NCBI RefSeq assembly: GCF_017654505.1
Contig: NC_054547.1
Span: 28,795,346 to 28,859,345 of the forward strand
Direction: 5' to 3'
From: Polyodon spathula
Taxonomy: Eukaryota > Chordata > Actinopteri > Acipenseriformes > Polyodontidae
Length of the DNA stretch: 64,000 bases
This document shows positions 24,310 through 36,733 of the stretch, piece after piece (positions within the stretch are counted from its first letter, which is position 1; every line of letters begins with the position of its first letter). Under the pieces are notes generated by a model. That model was given only the letters and a program-made list of their open reading frames with translations, was not told the origin of the DNA and made no database searches. The position numbers and the translations under genes were made by a program.

Positions 24310-27300
24310 ATGTGTGCCTGATTATTCCAGAGCATTTAACTAATTGTGCGCTCATGGTAATTAAAAACAGATACCAATTTTCATGTGCATGTAACCTGAA
24401 CACTTGTACCAAAAGAAAAACTGTATACCCACACATTTTAGCCAGCTTTGTCCTTGTAGATAACAATGTTGGAGAAGTACAAACATAGTTCTAATGACTA
24501 GATTCTTCTGGCAATTCATTATCAATATAACCGATGTAGCGGCACAGTGAATCTTGATCAGTAGGTGGCACTGTGGTATTGCAGCAAGCAACGATCCAGC
24601 TCTCTACAGACTGCATGAAACAGATACAGCTATAAAAGAAGCCTTGCTCGTCTCTGCCTTTTGTTTATGAAACAAAAACACAGCTTTCCAGGGATGCATA
24701 CCCCATTGTAATCCCACATCTATTCATTTTATAAACTAATACATTCTAATAGGGACACTGTGCAAATGTTGATATTTTTAATTTCATTAACATTCATTTT
24801 TGCAAGTATCATTAATGAAGGTTTCTGGAAAATTGACTATTCTCTAATGGAAGAAGACTTCTCTGGCTGCATGGTATTTTACCATCATATTCCAAGAACA
24901 ATTAAGAGAAACATTTGTACAGTAAAAAAAGTTTATTATCTCAAGAACCTAATTAATTTAATGATAATGTTCTTTTACTAAAACTAATATTGCACTTGGT
25001 ATGGATTTTAATATCAAAAGTCTAAGCAATATACAGCCTTCCACACAGCAGCCAAACAGGTATCACTGAAGATGTGTGTACTGCAGCAGCCTAGGACACT
25101 CTACTTAATACTTGTCATATGGAAATAGCAAATGGTTAATCATTTAACAGCCTATCATAATATTTCCAACACACTACAGACTCTGAGCCTGGATCCAAAT
25201 CTAACCTTTCAGCACAGATGCTGTGGTGCACAAACCCACATAAACACAATGAACATGTTGATGTATCTGACTGAAGCGCAGATGCTCTTCTGGGTGGCAT
25301 GTGGGAATTTAATCTGCCCCTGCAGTGAAAAGAAAAAACGGTTCTCTTGGCCGAAAGTGCTACTGACAAGGGTCTGTGCGGGCTACTGATTAAATGGCTG
25401 TGCACAGCTCATCAGATGCGGAAGGAAGCGCTGAGAAGCACGCCATGGTAACAGCTCTGTGGCAAATGTTTGTACAAACATTAAAAAAAAAAACATCTAG
25501 TCAGTCAAGAGGAAGAAAAGCGATGAGAAACAATTTCCTGTGGTCTGATTCAGATTATTCCATTTAATAGCTCCAGTCCCAGATTCTGTTCGCATTTACT
25601 TAGTTAGTTCACAGTTTTACAACAAAAGAAGGGGCAAACTTCTTTCACTAACCAGCATAATCACCCAAAACTACACTAGGCTAGAAGTGACAGAGGGCTT
25701 CATGGCTTTGTAGGCCTTGTTTATTATGCAGCCCCTTTTGCATGGAGATCACACCTAAATAAGACAATCACTTTGATTAGCCAGTTTTAATGGTTTACAA
25801 TTTCCGTACTGCCATGACAGTCCTACGGCGATTGAGGGAAGAATTAAAAGCCATAAAACACTGCCTGCCTGCTGTCAACAGCCTACTGTGAACATATAGA
25901 GTACTTGCATGCAATCATCATACACCGCCACCATACTGGGCTTTACAGTATCAAGTGTTCATCCACTGCTGTTCGCGTTTTGTTGAGTGAATATTCATGG
26001 TGGTTTGACAGATGTTACTGTTATTTTTATTATCATGGACTTCTCTTGGAAGAATTACATTGAAAAGGTAACTGTCTACCAAAAAGGTGGGACCATAAAA
26101 GGAAAAAACTAGTTTTATATGTGCAAAATACAGCTCTGTAATAAACAGTTGTGAAACCTGTTGGGGACTAGATAGCTCCACACACGTCTTGCATCTGCAT
26201 CACTGCTCACAGCATCTTTACTTTCATTGAGGAGATATTAACACAAAGCCACGCTATACACGTGGATGCACAGGACACAGAAAGCACAAAAGGACAGATT
26301 TTCAGGGGTTCTTATCCAACCTGAACTTTGACTGGTTTTGACACCAAGTCAGATGAGGGATCAAATTCTGCTGAACCTTGTGTAGTAATCATGACGAGAT
26401 CTCCCATCGCCTCTTCATCGTCTTTGCTAACAGTAACGCACGCAGTCTGGTGCTTTACTGAACTCAACAGATTTAGAATCGCTGCCCGGTGCGCTGCTGG
26501 GTCACTAGTGCCAAAAAAAACTATATTCTGATAGTCAAATAGAGCACAAATGACAATTCTTTACATTTGTATTTTCACTTATCTTGGCAAATCAGGCTTG
26601 AAATAGCTTCCAACCCACACAGCGCTTTTCTAAATGTTTATTTTATTTTACTTAACTGACAGTATGCAAGTTGACATTCAAGGAGGAGTGCCTACCAGAT
26701 TAAAAAAAAATAACTGATTTGAATAATAGTACCACACCTGAAGAGACAACAGTACCGCACCAGAGCAGACTGCTTTTGGTCAGGCCTGACATGAACTGAA
26801 TGTACTGACAAGTTAGTAGAGAAAGACCCTGTGTATATTTCCAGCTCAACATTGTCTTTCCCTCTGGGCTTGTTAGCAACACAGAAGGCATGGAATGGCG
26901 CATGACTGATGCTTAGCCAACAGCAGTATTTCACTGGGATCAGCACATTTGGAATGACTGAATAATCAATAAGACATACACTTTCATATACAGCATGCTA
27001 GAGTGAGGTTTTGATTGGATGAGATTTTGGTCATTAAAAAAAAAAAAAAAAAAATCTGATGTTACATTCCACAATCACTTTCAATTTTACACCAAAAAAA
27101 AAAGTGGTGTCAGTTTACTGTTTTCCAATAAATAATACTAACAAACTACAAAACAGTATTTAACTTTCAAAAGCACACTACTACGAGTGTACTGACCCCC
27201 GACCCCAACCCAACCCGTATTAAATGCAGTGGTGTCAAATGGCCACTAATTCTTATATAGCGGGGTTTCAATTTGTTTTTGTTTAGCATAATAGAGTGAA

Positions 27301-27465
27301 GGAGAAACACTGGGTCCTAGCCACATGCTGTCCCAGAGTTACTCAATGAATTATAGTCTATGAATATTCATTGAACTGGATGGTTGCTCCAGGCACAGTT
27401 GACCCCAGGTCCAATTCTAAAGGCTACAGACAGCACCCCCTAGGGAGTGTGGCCCTGGCACTCAC

Positions 27466-27568
27466 CCTCTGGACGATACTGAGCGACGATGGTGACTGTC
27501 TGGCCTGCATTCTTCAGAGCTGCAGCGGCCTGCTCGTGCGTCGCACTCCGAAGGTCAACACCGTTCAC
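27466..27568 (-). CDS. dlg1: DLG1 exon: PDZ3, second half
   Basis: A 103-nt exon for residues 473-506, starting [19 protein letters not shown] and ending [10 protein letters not shown]. It supplies the helix B of PDZ3, with His483 as the class I ligand-selecting residue, and the last strand. Acceptor TAATGCAG, donor GTGAGT. The closing G is completed to GAA (Glu507) by the next exon. Confidence 0.96.
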
Positions 27569-28419
27569 CTGCATTAGAGGCAAGTTAACAGCATTAGAGG
27601 CCTCCCCCAGGGAACCTGACACAGCTACTGATCTATAGCGATATACATTACCCCAGTGACATTTCTCAAAAAAAACCTGACATGCTTAATGGTGGCCATT
27701 AAGTAAAATTAGAGGCAGTACAGCATTAGCACTCTTCAAAATTAATTTTTCATTGCAACTGCTTAACCCACTCCGTCACAAGTGCTGACTAACTTCTAAA
27801 TAATATTTAGCTTTCGAAAGCTCACTAAAATGAAGGTGCTCACCCTTGTGGTTCATGCATGCATGCTCTTTAAAAAAACCTACAATTACATTCCACAGTA
27901 TTCAGCTCTGCACTCAAACCCTCTTAACATATATATCGTAATATCTGTGCTCCATAAAGCAGCCTACAGAATAATTTTTGTTGTTCGTATTTGCAAAATA
28001 TATTACACAGACACTCCACACTGACGATTCGCAGATACAAATGTACATACGAACATGACAGTCTGGCTCTGTAAAACTTAAAATTCAGATCTTGTGTGTG
28101 TTGTTCTGTAAGGATTAACATATTGCAAAATGTTCTCTCCCCGTTTTTTAGATTATTCTTTTTCATGCTCCAGTGATTTCTAAATCTGAGTTCCCTTTAT
28201 CACCTGCCTACGACGACTACTATACTGTGAGTTAGTGGAGGTTACTAGCCTCTGCAACGCTTTGTAGAGTTATTAGTACTTTAATACTACTACATAGTAG
28301 CTCACTAATGGTAATAGCTCATACGGCTCTTAAGTCTGTGTAGGTATGAACATGGAAACTTCTATAAATTTGACATTTTAATTTCAGTGCTGATAAGTGT
28401 TTATTGAATGCTGTCTTAC
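27569..28419 (-). other. DLG1 intron within PDZ3
   Basis: About 0.85 kb of AT-rich sequence; nothing else recognised. Confidence 0.85.
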
Positions 28420-28576
28420 AGAGACAATGCGGTCTCCTTTCTTCAGCTCCCCACACAAGTCCGCTGGCCCTCCTGCCAGAATGAAGGAGATGAATATCCC
28501 CTCTCCGTCCTCTCCTCCAACGATATTGAAGCCCAGACCTGTGGAGCCTCGATGTAGCACCACTTTTCTAGGCTCC
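28420..28576 (-). CDS. dlg1: DLG1 exon: PDZ3, first half
   Basis: A 157-nt exon for residues 421-472, from [20 protein letters not shown] through [19 protein letters not shown] to [12 protein letters not shown]. It holds the PDZ3 carboxylate loop GLGF (433-436). Cys461 replaces the Ser that I recall in mammalian paralogues at ADLSGEL. Acceptor TTTGCAG, donor GTAAGA. The first G completes Arg420. Confidence 0.97.
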
Positions 28577-31500
28577 CTGCAAACATAGATGGTAAATGCA
28601 ATGTAAGAACACCACTTTTAAAAAGGTGCTGGAGTTGAAAGATGTTTAAATACAATCTTAAGGTCTCTTGGTTAAGAGAAAAAGAAGGGTAGGAACTTTT
28701 ACTGCACTGGGTGAGCATTTTTTTTTTAAATGTTTAAAAAGTAGCTTTCTTGATTCAGTTTGGGGAAGTAAAATAAGTAAAATATGACAGAGAATTATAA
28801 AATCAGCCCTCAAGGAAAGTCTTTTGAACTTGAATGTGATTTTATTTGTTAAAATTAGCATTTTAAAGCAAGTACGGCTACAAAAATAGTATTATACTGT
28901 AGTTAATCTAAAGAAACTTCACTGCTAAAGATCCTTGACATTTGTCTTCCAATTTCTTTACATTAACTAAAAAGTCGCTAAAAACTATGATTTAGAAGAA
29001 AAAAGCAGGACAATTAAAAAAAATTAAGACATTATATAAGAATGATGTATAATACCCAAACTTTCATACAAAAGCCTCATTTTTGCTCAGTATATATAAA
29101 AAAATGCTGTAAAATGCACTGTACTGTGATTATTTATTTATTTATTTTAATATTAAAGCAAACATACATTATTAAAACAAGTGTACAGTATAAGCTCATT
29201 GACATTTTTTCAGTCGACTATGACTGTATGCATTTATATTACTTGAGATGTTACTACTCCCTCTACTGGAGCCTATTAGAGCTGCATCACACCAGTAAAG
29301 TAACTAGGCAATGCAACACTGTATTCTGCCATACTACGAATTTCATCTGATAGAGAAAAGCAAAACATTCAGAATCTGTTGACAGCTCCCTAAACAAACT
29401 TAATGGGTTCACACACGGAAATAACTGCAAATTATGGCACTTTGCACCAAGCACTGAAATGTGCAGCAGTGGCAATTCTTATATTTATCACTAGAGGGCA
29501 TAGGAGAACCGTTTATTCTTCAAATTACTATTATTGATGAACCAGACTTTTAGTGATAAAAGAAAATAAAAGAAATCTTCACAGGACACAATGGGTTAAT
29601 ATTGCTTTTAGAAGACTAGCATAAAATAATGAATTGTTAATAAATTAAAAAAACACAACAAAAATGTTAAGATATGAAAACTACAAGGTGGGATTTAATC
29701 AAAAACACATTGTCGTTATTCTGATAAAAAAAACAATTCTGGGTCTTTACAATATTGAAATAGGTCATTTAAAAGGTTAATAACTTTCCTTCATTTATGA
29801 AAATGTCATTGTGGAAACTCATACATTACATAAAAATAAATACATCAATCACGCCAGTGTTAATGGGAGTGTCCAAATAAAATCTGTATTTAAAAGGTGT
29901 GACATCTGATCACACTGCTTTCTGATGCAGTGCAAATCCTTCCATTAAAATGGGATTTACCAACATAAAGCACTTACAATATGCATGTCAAACTGGGGCA
30001 TTTCTACCCCTCTCATATAAAATACTGTTAGGAGATCATTACCATCTGCCTCACTGCCTACCAGCAGTCTGATGACTTTCAAATCTCTGTTCAATGTCTC
30101 CTTCAAAAAAAAAAAGAGAAAAACAGAGCAGCTCTTGGCTCAGGGATGTTTATTAAAAAGCTGTTCTCTCATTTCACAAGTAATCCTGACCTTGTTTTAG
30201 CACCTATTCCTTTACATATCACTTTTCTCCTAATTACATACAACACTGATACCATCCAATTCCATTTTCAAAGAAAACTGTTGACAGCCAATGCATTAAC
30301 TGAAACTACACACTGTCACAGCATGATTAAAATGGATGGAGAGAAAAACACATTAGCAGGGAAGTCGTACCTACCGCATATTAACAAAGCTAACCCAGTA
30401 ACACTCAATTACTCAACTTGAAGACACATGGCAATCTCTGCCCTGAAATAAGAGAATTGCATTAACTGTTTCATTTTGAAACAGTCACTAAAAGGGATAA
30501 CACATTCCTCCAATTTTACTATTTAAAATATACACTTTGATAGAGGTCCGGTAGGAAGCTTTCTCTTGGCAGGTGATGCCACGTTTTGCTTCCACGACTG
30601 TATAAATTACTGATGTTTCATAGGGAACAAACATGGCAAACAATAAGAACATGGCTACACCCAGCAATGGTTAAAAGGTGACACAGCTTCAAAAGGGTTC
30701 AATGAGGTATGCAAGCACCCATAATTCACTGAAAACAGTGCATGTCAATGCAGAATTTCTTTCAGTACACCACAAAATGGGTAACTGTATGAAAGTCTAC
30801 ATTAATATTAAAATGAAGAGCTAATGAAATAAATCCAGGACAAGCAACAGATCCTTCCAGTCTGTCTGACATCCAAGGTTCTTTCTCCTCTATGGTTCCC
30901 TATGGCAGTCCAATAGAAATCTTGACATACACTCAAAATAGTATTAACAGAACAAAATAGCAACCTTTAGCAATTATAGCTCTAGGTAAAACTGCTTTTG
31001 GGTAACACACTGTAGACAAACTGTCACCAAGGCCTGCTTTCAACAAAGCAGGCCTGTGGCAAAGTGGTTTGCAGTGTGCTGGTGTAGGGGTGATGCTAAA
31101 GACAAGGAAAAACAACAAACTGCTGGTGAAATGATGGTTTAATTACTTGTAATCCAGTCTGATGACAACAGTAAATAACTCATAACAGACAATACACAGC
31201 GTGGTGTATTGCTCTGTTTAATCTACAGGTTCAGTTCCAAAATAATAGTTCCGATATATAAAATCACCAATAATAAACACACTCACACACAATCACAAGT
31301 CCATAGAGAGTGCTGTAGTGCTCGTGGTGCAAATACAATTAACCGTGACTCAAGTGCAGCGTTGTCCGGGTTTTGTGCTGGCCTGTAGCGACAGCTCCGG
31401 ATAGTGTTAGCCATCTAATAACACCCCCCCATAACAAACAAACAGATCACCTCACTACATCCCCTTATATATCAATCTGGGAATGAATTGTCTGGCCATC

Positions 31501-32049
31501 CAGTCCAGGGCACTCAGTTTCCTTTTCCCTTACAGGTCAGGAGGGAGATTTATCACCAAGAATCATTCTGTCTCTGTCATAACGCATTAGTATTCGACAC
31601 TTATTGAAAGGAACATTGAACATTGCCGGGTTTTAACAGATACAAACTGAAGTGCAGTGTGGCTGAGTTTGTTTATCACTTTTGCAACAAGTTTTTTAAT
31701 GTTTCTTTTTGAAGTTCCAATGCCGACTGCTCTACTGTGATTTAATCCAATTTCCTTCAAACACCGCAGTTTCCGAATGCAAGCAAATGAAGGAGTGTGC
31801 TGTAGCAGGGCAAGATAAAATAATGAAATGTAAATGTATTCAAATAAACAGAAAGCAGCCATTTCCTTGGGGGTGGGTAATTGGTATTATTCCCCAAAGT
31901 GCAATTATTGCAAAGCTGCAGATGAGTCTGGGACAGGGAGATGTCAGGGATCAACCAAGTGAAAATGTGGATTTTTGTTTTGTACTGTAGCAGGTGAATA
32001 AATATCTCTGTAACAGTAATGGTATATCCTAAGTTGTTCTTACCTTTTT

Positions 32050-32165
32050 ATCATTATTATTAAATTAGCCATTCAGCAGTCACTTTTATCCCAAGTGACT
32101 TGGAGACTAGGAGTGAACTATGCCTCAAGAACTGCTGCTGCAGCAGTCACTTCCAACAGGACCTC
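32050..32165 (-). mobile_element. SINE fragment (tail part)
   Basis: On the plus strand, ATT repeats are followed by a segment of the type CTTTTATCCCAAGTGACTTG and GAGACTAGGAGTGAACTATG, which matches the ATG-adjacent part of the SINE at 3562 (GAGACTAGGGTGTGTGAACT) and ends in a CAGTCACTTCCAACA-type core. The tRNA head is absent. Confidence 0.5.
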
Positions 32166-32721
32166 AGTTTTAACTCTCCTCCAAAGATAAGATATTAATT
32201 TAATCTCTTCAGTTAGGGAACTGACTTAATAGGACTAGAGGTTGCACATTATACCTGAGTAAGTTGTGAAAACAAAGTTAGAATATGTTTTTATTAGTCA
32301 AAAGTATGCAAGTACAATGCATCTCCCTGCATGGTTGTAAATGTAAAAATTACTGCTATTGGTAGCAAGAAAACAGAGTGACAAAATATGTGTGGGCAGG
32401 AGCCTTCATAAAGATTACGATACTCAAAAACTTGGTAATCTCCAGCTCAACTAATAAACATGTGGCACATGCACACGTGAACAGACAGGCGCCACCTTAC
32501 TCTAAAAGCACCGGAAAGAGGCTCATTACATTCTCAGATTCACACAATTAAAAGTGTGCTATAGAACACATCGCTACTAGGTTTTGTCACAGTTGGATGA
32601 GTAGATTTTATGTACACAGTCTTCTCTGTGGTCAGGGACATGCCCCACGAGCAGTAGTAAAGTTCCATTCTTCCACCGATTAATCCACACTGTGAAAAGA
32701 CAGTCGAGTCTCTTCCCTGCA

Positions 32722-32800
32722 GTCTGATTCTACCCCAGCCAATTCTGAGAGGAGTCTTATTCTACCCCAAGCTATTCTGAGAGGAGTCTGATTCTACCCC
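32722..32800. repeat. 32-bp tandem repeat, about 2.5 copies
   Basis: Units start GTCTGATTCTACCCC or GTCTTATTCTACCCC at 32722, 32754 and 32786 and share ATTCTGAGAGGA; the third unit is cut after 15 bp. Confidence 0.85.
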
Positions 32801-33329
32801 ATAATTGGATAGGAACAACACAGAAGAAGCACACATAAGAAAGAACTCTGCTGCAAGTGAGTACTGTAGATTTCTCATTGGAAACAATACAGCTATCACC
32901 AGAGAAAATTAACCATAATAAATCTTTAATAACTTTATCTGTCAGTTTCAGAGCTCTTAGGCAGAGGGGAGATTCTCCAGGGAGCCTGAAGAGGTCCTCT
33001 CAGAATGGAATAACTGACAGCAGCTTTGACTCGCATTAGTTACAGAAAGAGTGTCATGGAGTCAATCTCAGAGGTCCCTAGCAGATCCAGAGCATGCAGC
33101 TCAGACAGGCTCCCCACAGGATAAGGGAAGAAAAAAAACCCCAGGCAAATTAAAGAGTCTCAGCTGGTACGTTTTGGCAAGATACAGTGTAAAACAATTA
33201 ATTAGGCTATACAGACTGTATACTCTACAACACTAACGAACAAGGGTAAAAGTTACAATAGTGTTTACATTCTATCTGCAAGTTTGAATAAGATGGGAGT
33301 GGAGAAGAAAAAAAAAAGATTTCCACAAA

Positions 33330-33334
<5 letters not shown>

Positions 33335-33421
<87 letters not shown>
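33335..33421. repeat. (AT)n(AC)n microsatellite beside the Tc1 element
   Basis: About 35 AT units followed by about 8 AC units, ending exactly at the Tc1 terminus. Confidence 0.95.
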
Positions 33422-33423
<2 letters not shown>

Positions 33424-35008
33424 ATACTGTGCAAAGTTTTAGGCAGGTGTGAAAAAATGCTGTAAAGTAAGAATGCTTTCAAAAATAGACATGTTAATAG
33501 ATTATATTTATCAATCAACTAAATGCAAAGTGAGCGAACAGAAGAAAAATCTACATCAAATCAATATTTGGTGTGACCACCCTTTGCCTTCAAAACAGCA
33601 TCAATTCTTCTAGGTACACTTGCACACAATTTTTGAAGGAACTTGGCAAGTAGGTTGGCCCAAACATCTTGGAGAACTAACCACAGTTCTTCTGTGGATT
33701 TAGGCAGCCTCAGTTGCTTCTCTCTCTTCATGTAATCCCAGACAGACTCAATGATGTTGAGATCAGGGCTCTGCGGGGGCCATACCATCACTTCCAGGAC
33801 TCCTTGTTCTTCTTTACGCTGAAGATAGTTCTTAATGACTTTCGTTGTATGTTTGGGGTCATTGTCATGCTGGAGAATAAATTTGGGGTCAATCAGATGC
33901 CTCCCTGATGGTATTGCATGATGGATAAGTATCTGCCTGTACTTCTCAGCATTGAGGAGACCATTAATTCTGACCAAATCCCCAACTCCATTTGCAGAAA
34001 TCCAGCCCCAAACTTGCAAGGAACCTCCACCATGCTTCACTGTTACCTGCAGACATTCATTCGTTGTCCGCTCTCCAGCCCTTCGGCGAACAAACTGCCT
34101 TCTGCTACAGCCAAATATTTCAAATTTTGACTCAACAGTCCAGAGCACCTGCTGCCATTTTTCTGTACCCCAGTTCCTGCGTTTTAGTGCATAGTTGAGT
34201 CGCTTGTCCTTGTTTCCACGTCAGAGGTATGGCTTTTTGGCTGCAAGTCTTCCATGAAGGCCACTTCTGACCAGACTTCTCCGGACAGTAGATGGGTATA
34301 CCAGGGTCCCACTGTTTTCTGCCAATTCTGAGCTGATGGCATTGCTGGACATCTTCCGATTGCGAAGGGAAGTAAGCATGATGTGTCTTTCATCTGCTGC
34401 AGTAAGTTTCCTTGGCCAACCACTGCGTCTACGGTCCTCAACGTTGCCCGTTTCTTTGTGCTTCTTCAAAAGAGCTTGGACAGCACATCTGGAAACCCCT
34501 GTCTGCCTTGAAATTTCTGCCTGGGAGAGACCTTGCTGATGCAGTATAACTACCTTGTGTCTTGTTGCTGTGCTCAGTCTTGCCATGGTGTATGACTTTT
34601 GACAGTAAACTGTCTTCAGCAACCTCACCTTGTTAGCTGAGTTTGGCTGTTCCTCACCCAGTTTTATTCCTCCTACACAGCTGTTTCTGTTTCAGTTAAT
34701 GATTGTGTTTCAACCTACATATTGAATTGATGATCATTAGCACCTGTTTGGTATAATTGTTTAATCATACACCTGACTATATGCCTACAAAATCCCTGAC
34801 TTTGTGCAAGTGTACCTAGAAGAACTGATGCTGTTTTGAAGGCAAAGGGTGGTCACACCAAATATGGATTTGATTTAGATTTTTCTTCTGTTCACTCACT
34901 TTGCATTTAGTTAATTGATAAATATAATCTATTAACATGTCTATTTTTGAAAGCATTCTTACTTTACAGCATTTTTTCACACCTGCCTAAAACTTTTGCA
35001 CAGTACTG
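33422..35008 (-). mobile_element. Tc1/mariner element, full length
   Basis: Inverted repeats of about 200 bp: the left end begins CAATACTGTGCAAAGTTTTA and the reverse complement of the right end begins CAGTACTGTGCAAAAGTTTT. The similarity continues through GGCAGGTGTGAAAAAATGCT and ACTAAATGCAAAGTGAG. The long IR/DR-type ends, about 1.59-kb length and a single transposase frame are typical of fish Tc1 elements. The copy is young judged by the close TIR match but its transposase is disabled. Confidence 0.93.
33561..34586 (-). pseudogene. Tc1-like transposase, full length with one nonsense codon and a lost catalytic Asp
   Basis: The frame from ATG at 34586 to the stop at 33561 is 341 codons, the usual Tc1 transposase length. 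The N-terminus has MARLSTATRHKVVILHQQG and SRQTGVSRCAVQALLKKHKE (paired-like helix-turn-helix), then KLTAADERHIM. An in-frame TGA at 34221-34223, probably from CGA, interrupts it. In the catalytic core the first Asp of the usual W-S/T-D-E-S/T motif is replaced: here WTVES, a GAT to GTT type change. Later motifs HDNDPKHT and PPQSPDLNIIESVWDY remain. The frame is otherwise intact. Confidence 0.92.
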
Positions 35009-35014
35009 TGTGTG

Positions 35015-35020
<6 letters not shown>

Positions 35021-35076
<56 letters not shown>
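35021..35076. repeat. (AT)n microsatellite between two Tc1-type elements
   Basis: About 28 AT units between the right end of the Tc1 element and the left end of the MITE. Confidence 0.95.
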
Positions 35077-35080
<4 letters not shown>

Positions 35081-35479
35081 CCTTGCAAAAGTATTCAGAC
35101 CCTCAGTTTTCACATTTTGTTGCTTTAAAGCTTGCAGTCATGACACTTTGAAGTAGGAATTAACATGAGTTATATACACAACCTACTCCACACATTCAAA
35201 GCAAAAACAAATAAGTAAATAGATAATTAATATGAAATACAAATGGAAAAGTCACGTTTGCAGAAGTATTCAAACCCTTTGCTGTGGCAAATCTAAAAAA
35301 ATTTCAGGTGCACTAAGTGGCCTTAACGAGCCACACAATTAGTTGAATGACCTGTCTGTGTGCAATATTAGTGGTTCTCATGATTTCAGAAAAAAAAAAA
35401 CACCTGTCTTACTTCACAAAAGTAGCCTATATGGCAGAGAAGAAGGAAGCCATTACTGAATACTTTTGCAAGGCATTGT
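35077..35479. mobile_element. Tc1-type MITE
   Basis: The left end reads AGTGCCTTGCAAAAGTATTC and the reverse complement of the right end reads ACAATGCCTTGCAAAAGTATTC, a terminal motif common to fish Tc1 derivatives. About 400 bp, without transposase coding. It is flanked by (AT)n on the left and (TG)n on the right. Confidence 0.78.
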
Positions 35480-36606
35480 GTGTGTGTGTAAATAAATGTA
35501 TATATAATTTGATCCCTACAGGTGTAATATACATGTGCTTACTAAAACTGCTCCGCTATTACTTCAGCATTTGTTTACTGAAATGACAAGAGTATACAGT
35601 TTTATTACATAATGCTTTTTAACAAACTGCTGGAAAATAATGATTGCTTCCTTCAAGGGGCTGCAGGAACAGATGTTTCTTCCTCCAAAAAAAGCTAATG
35701 GCCATTTCACACCTCATGAACCAGGAGAATCGCCCACTTCAACTTGTTCTCAAAGAATTTCGAACGATTTACAAACCAAGCTGGGACAGTACACAGTGTC
35801 TGCTTTTCATTACTTTTCAGTTTTTAGAATACCAAACATTTGATTTTAAAAACAGGTTGAAAATGGTATGTGTTTAGGATGATGAAGTGCAATTGGGTTT
35901 TGTAATACATGGCTGTGGCAGTGGGACAGGTGCACTGGTGCACCCCTGGCAAGAGCAAGCCATTTAAAAAAAAAAATACCTGGGACGATATAGAAGTTGT
36001 TCAACTGTGAGGACTATGTAAGAAATGTGCAAAAAACACACCTTGAAAATTTCACATAAGATTTGATCAAGGTCTTCTCCTCTGTAATTTAGTCCTACAG
36101 CCACAAGATGTCAAGTTTCGACTCAACCTAGGCTAAGTAATTAGCAATAATTAAACAATCAGTCCACTACATCAGATCATTAGTAAATAACTATGACCTG
36201 ACTGATTCATACACTGCACATTTTAAAAGGCTCTTGGCATACCTTGATTTAAATTTACAGCCCTATGAAAACGTATTGACAACCGTAAACCTTACATTGT
36301 ATTGATTACATTATATGAAGTGTCTGGAGACATCACCAGGTCAGAATAAAGAAGAGAAGCTTTTCCAGCTCGAACAATGACGAAAAACCCTTTTCATGGC
36401 TGTGATCTGCTTTTTAACTTCTGGGAAATTATTAGTCCAAATTCTAGTCTCCTAGCAGGGACTAACATATAGGATATTTAAGTTGGCTATTCAAGTGCAT
36501 TTCAAACTATACAATGTTTTGTGTGATGAAATACACAGCAGAAGAACTGCTTGCCTTAAACCCCGGTATTGATATTTCTCCATGTACTTACATGCCATGA
36601 CCTTAC

Positions 36607-36733
36607 CTTGTAATCTCCTCGTCTCCCACAATTGCCTTTGAGACAGGCGAATATCTGCCGGGGGTTGCCGGTGGTAATGGTTGTCCCAAGTAGTTGGGCG
36701 GACTGATATGGTTATCCATGTGCTGTGAATAGG
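36607..36733 (-). CDS. dlg1: DLG1 exon: PDZ2-PDZ3 linker
   Basis: A 127-nt exon encoding most of residues 378-420: [17 protein letters not shown], a proline-rich middle, [16 protein letters not shown] and the first two bases of Arg420. The acceptor was chosen at TTTTCCCTCAG (36734 side), since the nearer AG at TTCACAG would put a stop codon in frame. Donor [16 protein letters not shown](E/D)EITR is the characteristic DLG1 lead-in to PDZ3. SYSQHMDN resembles the PSD-95 wording more than the mammalian DLG1 wording I recall. Confidence 0.95.

Larger units (their letters stand above)
15704..27465 (-). other. DLG1 intron between PDZ3 and linker exons
   Basis: The longest intron, about 11.8 kb. 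It contains an unassigned dispersed repeat (15835-15960), T homopolymers near 15921 and 18782, and a broken Tc1-like element (about 23437-24309). Otherwise I see AT-rich sequence and only chance open frames, for example those near 21.5-22.3 kb and 26.3 kb, none with recognisable protein features. Confidence 0.75.
28577..36606 (-). other. DLG1 intron between PDZ2-PDZ3 linker and PDZ3
   Basis: About 8 kb. It contains a SINE fragment (about 32050-32165), a short minisatellite (32722-32800), and a complete Tc1-like element and a Tc1-type MITE among (AT)n tracts (33335-35479). The stretch 31120-31560 looks repeat-like but was not assigned. No exon was recognised. Confidence 0.75.

Noticed and set aside
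33225..33518. Open frame of Tyr-Ile/Cys-Val repeats
   Set aside because: Translation of the (AT)n(AC)n tract.
36720..36728. Alternative acceptor (TTCACAG) for the linker exon
   Set aside because: With the upstream phase it gives TCA CAT GGA TAA, an immediate stop; the acceptor six codons upstream gives a sensible SYSQHMDN reading.
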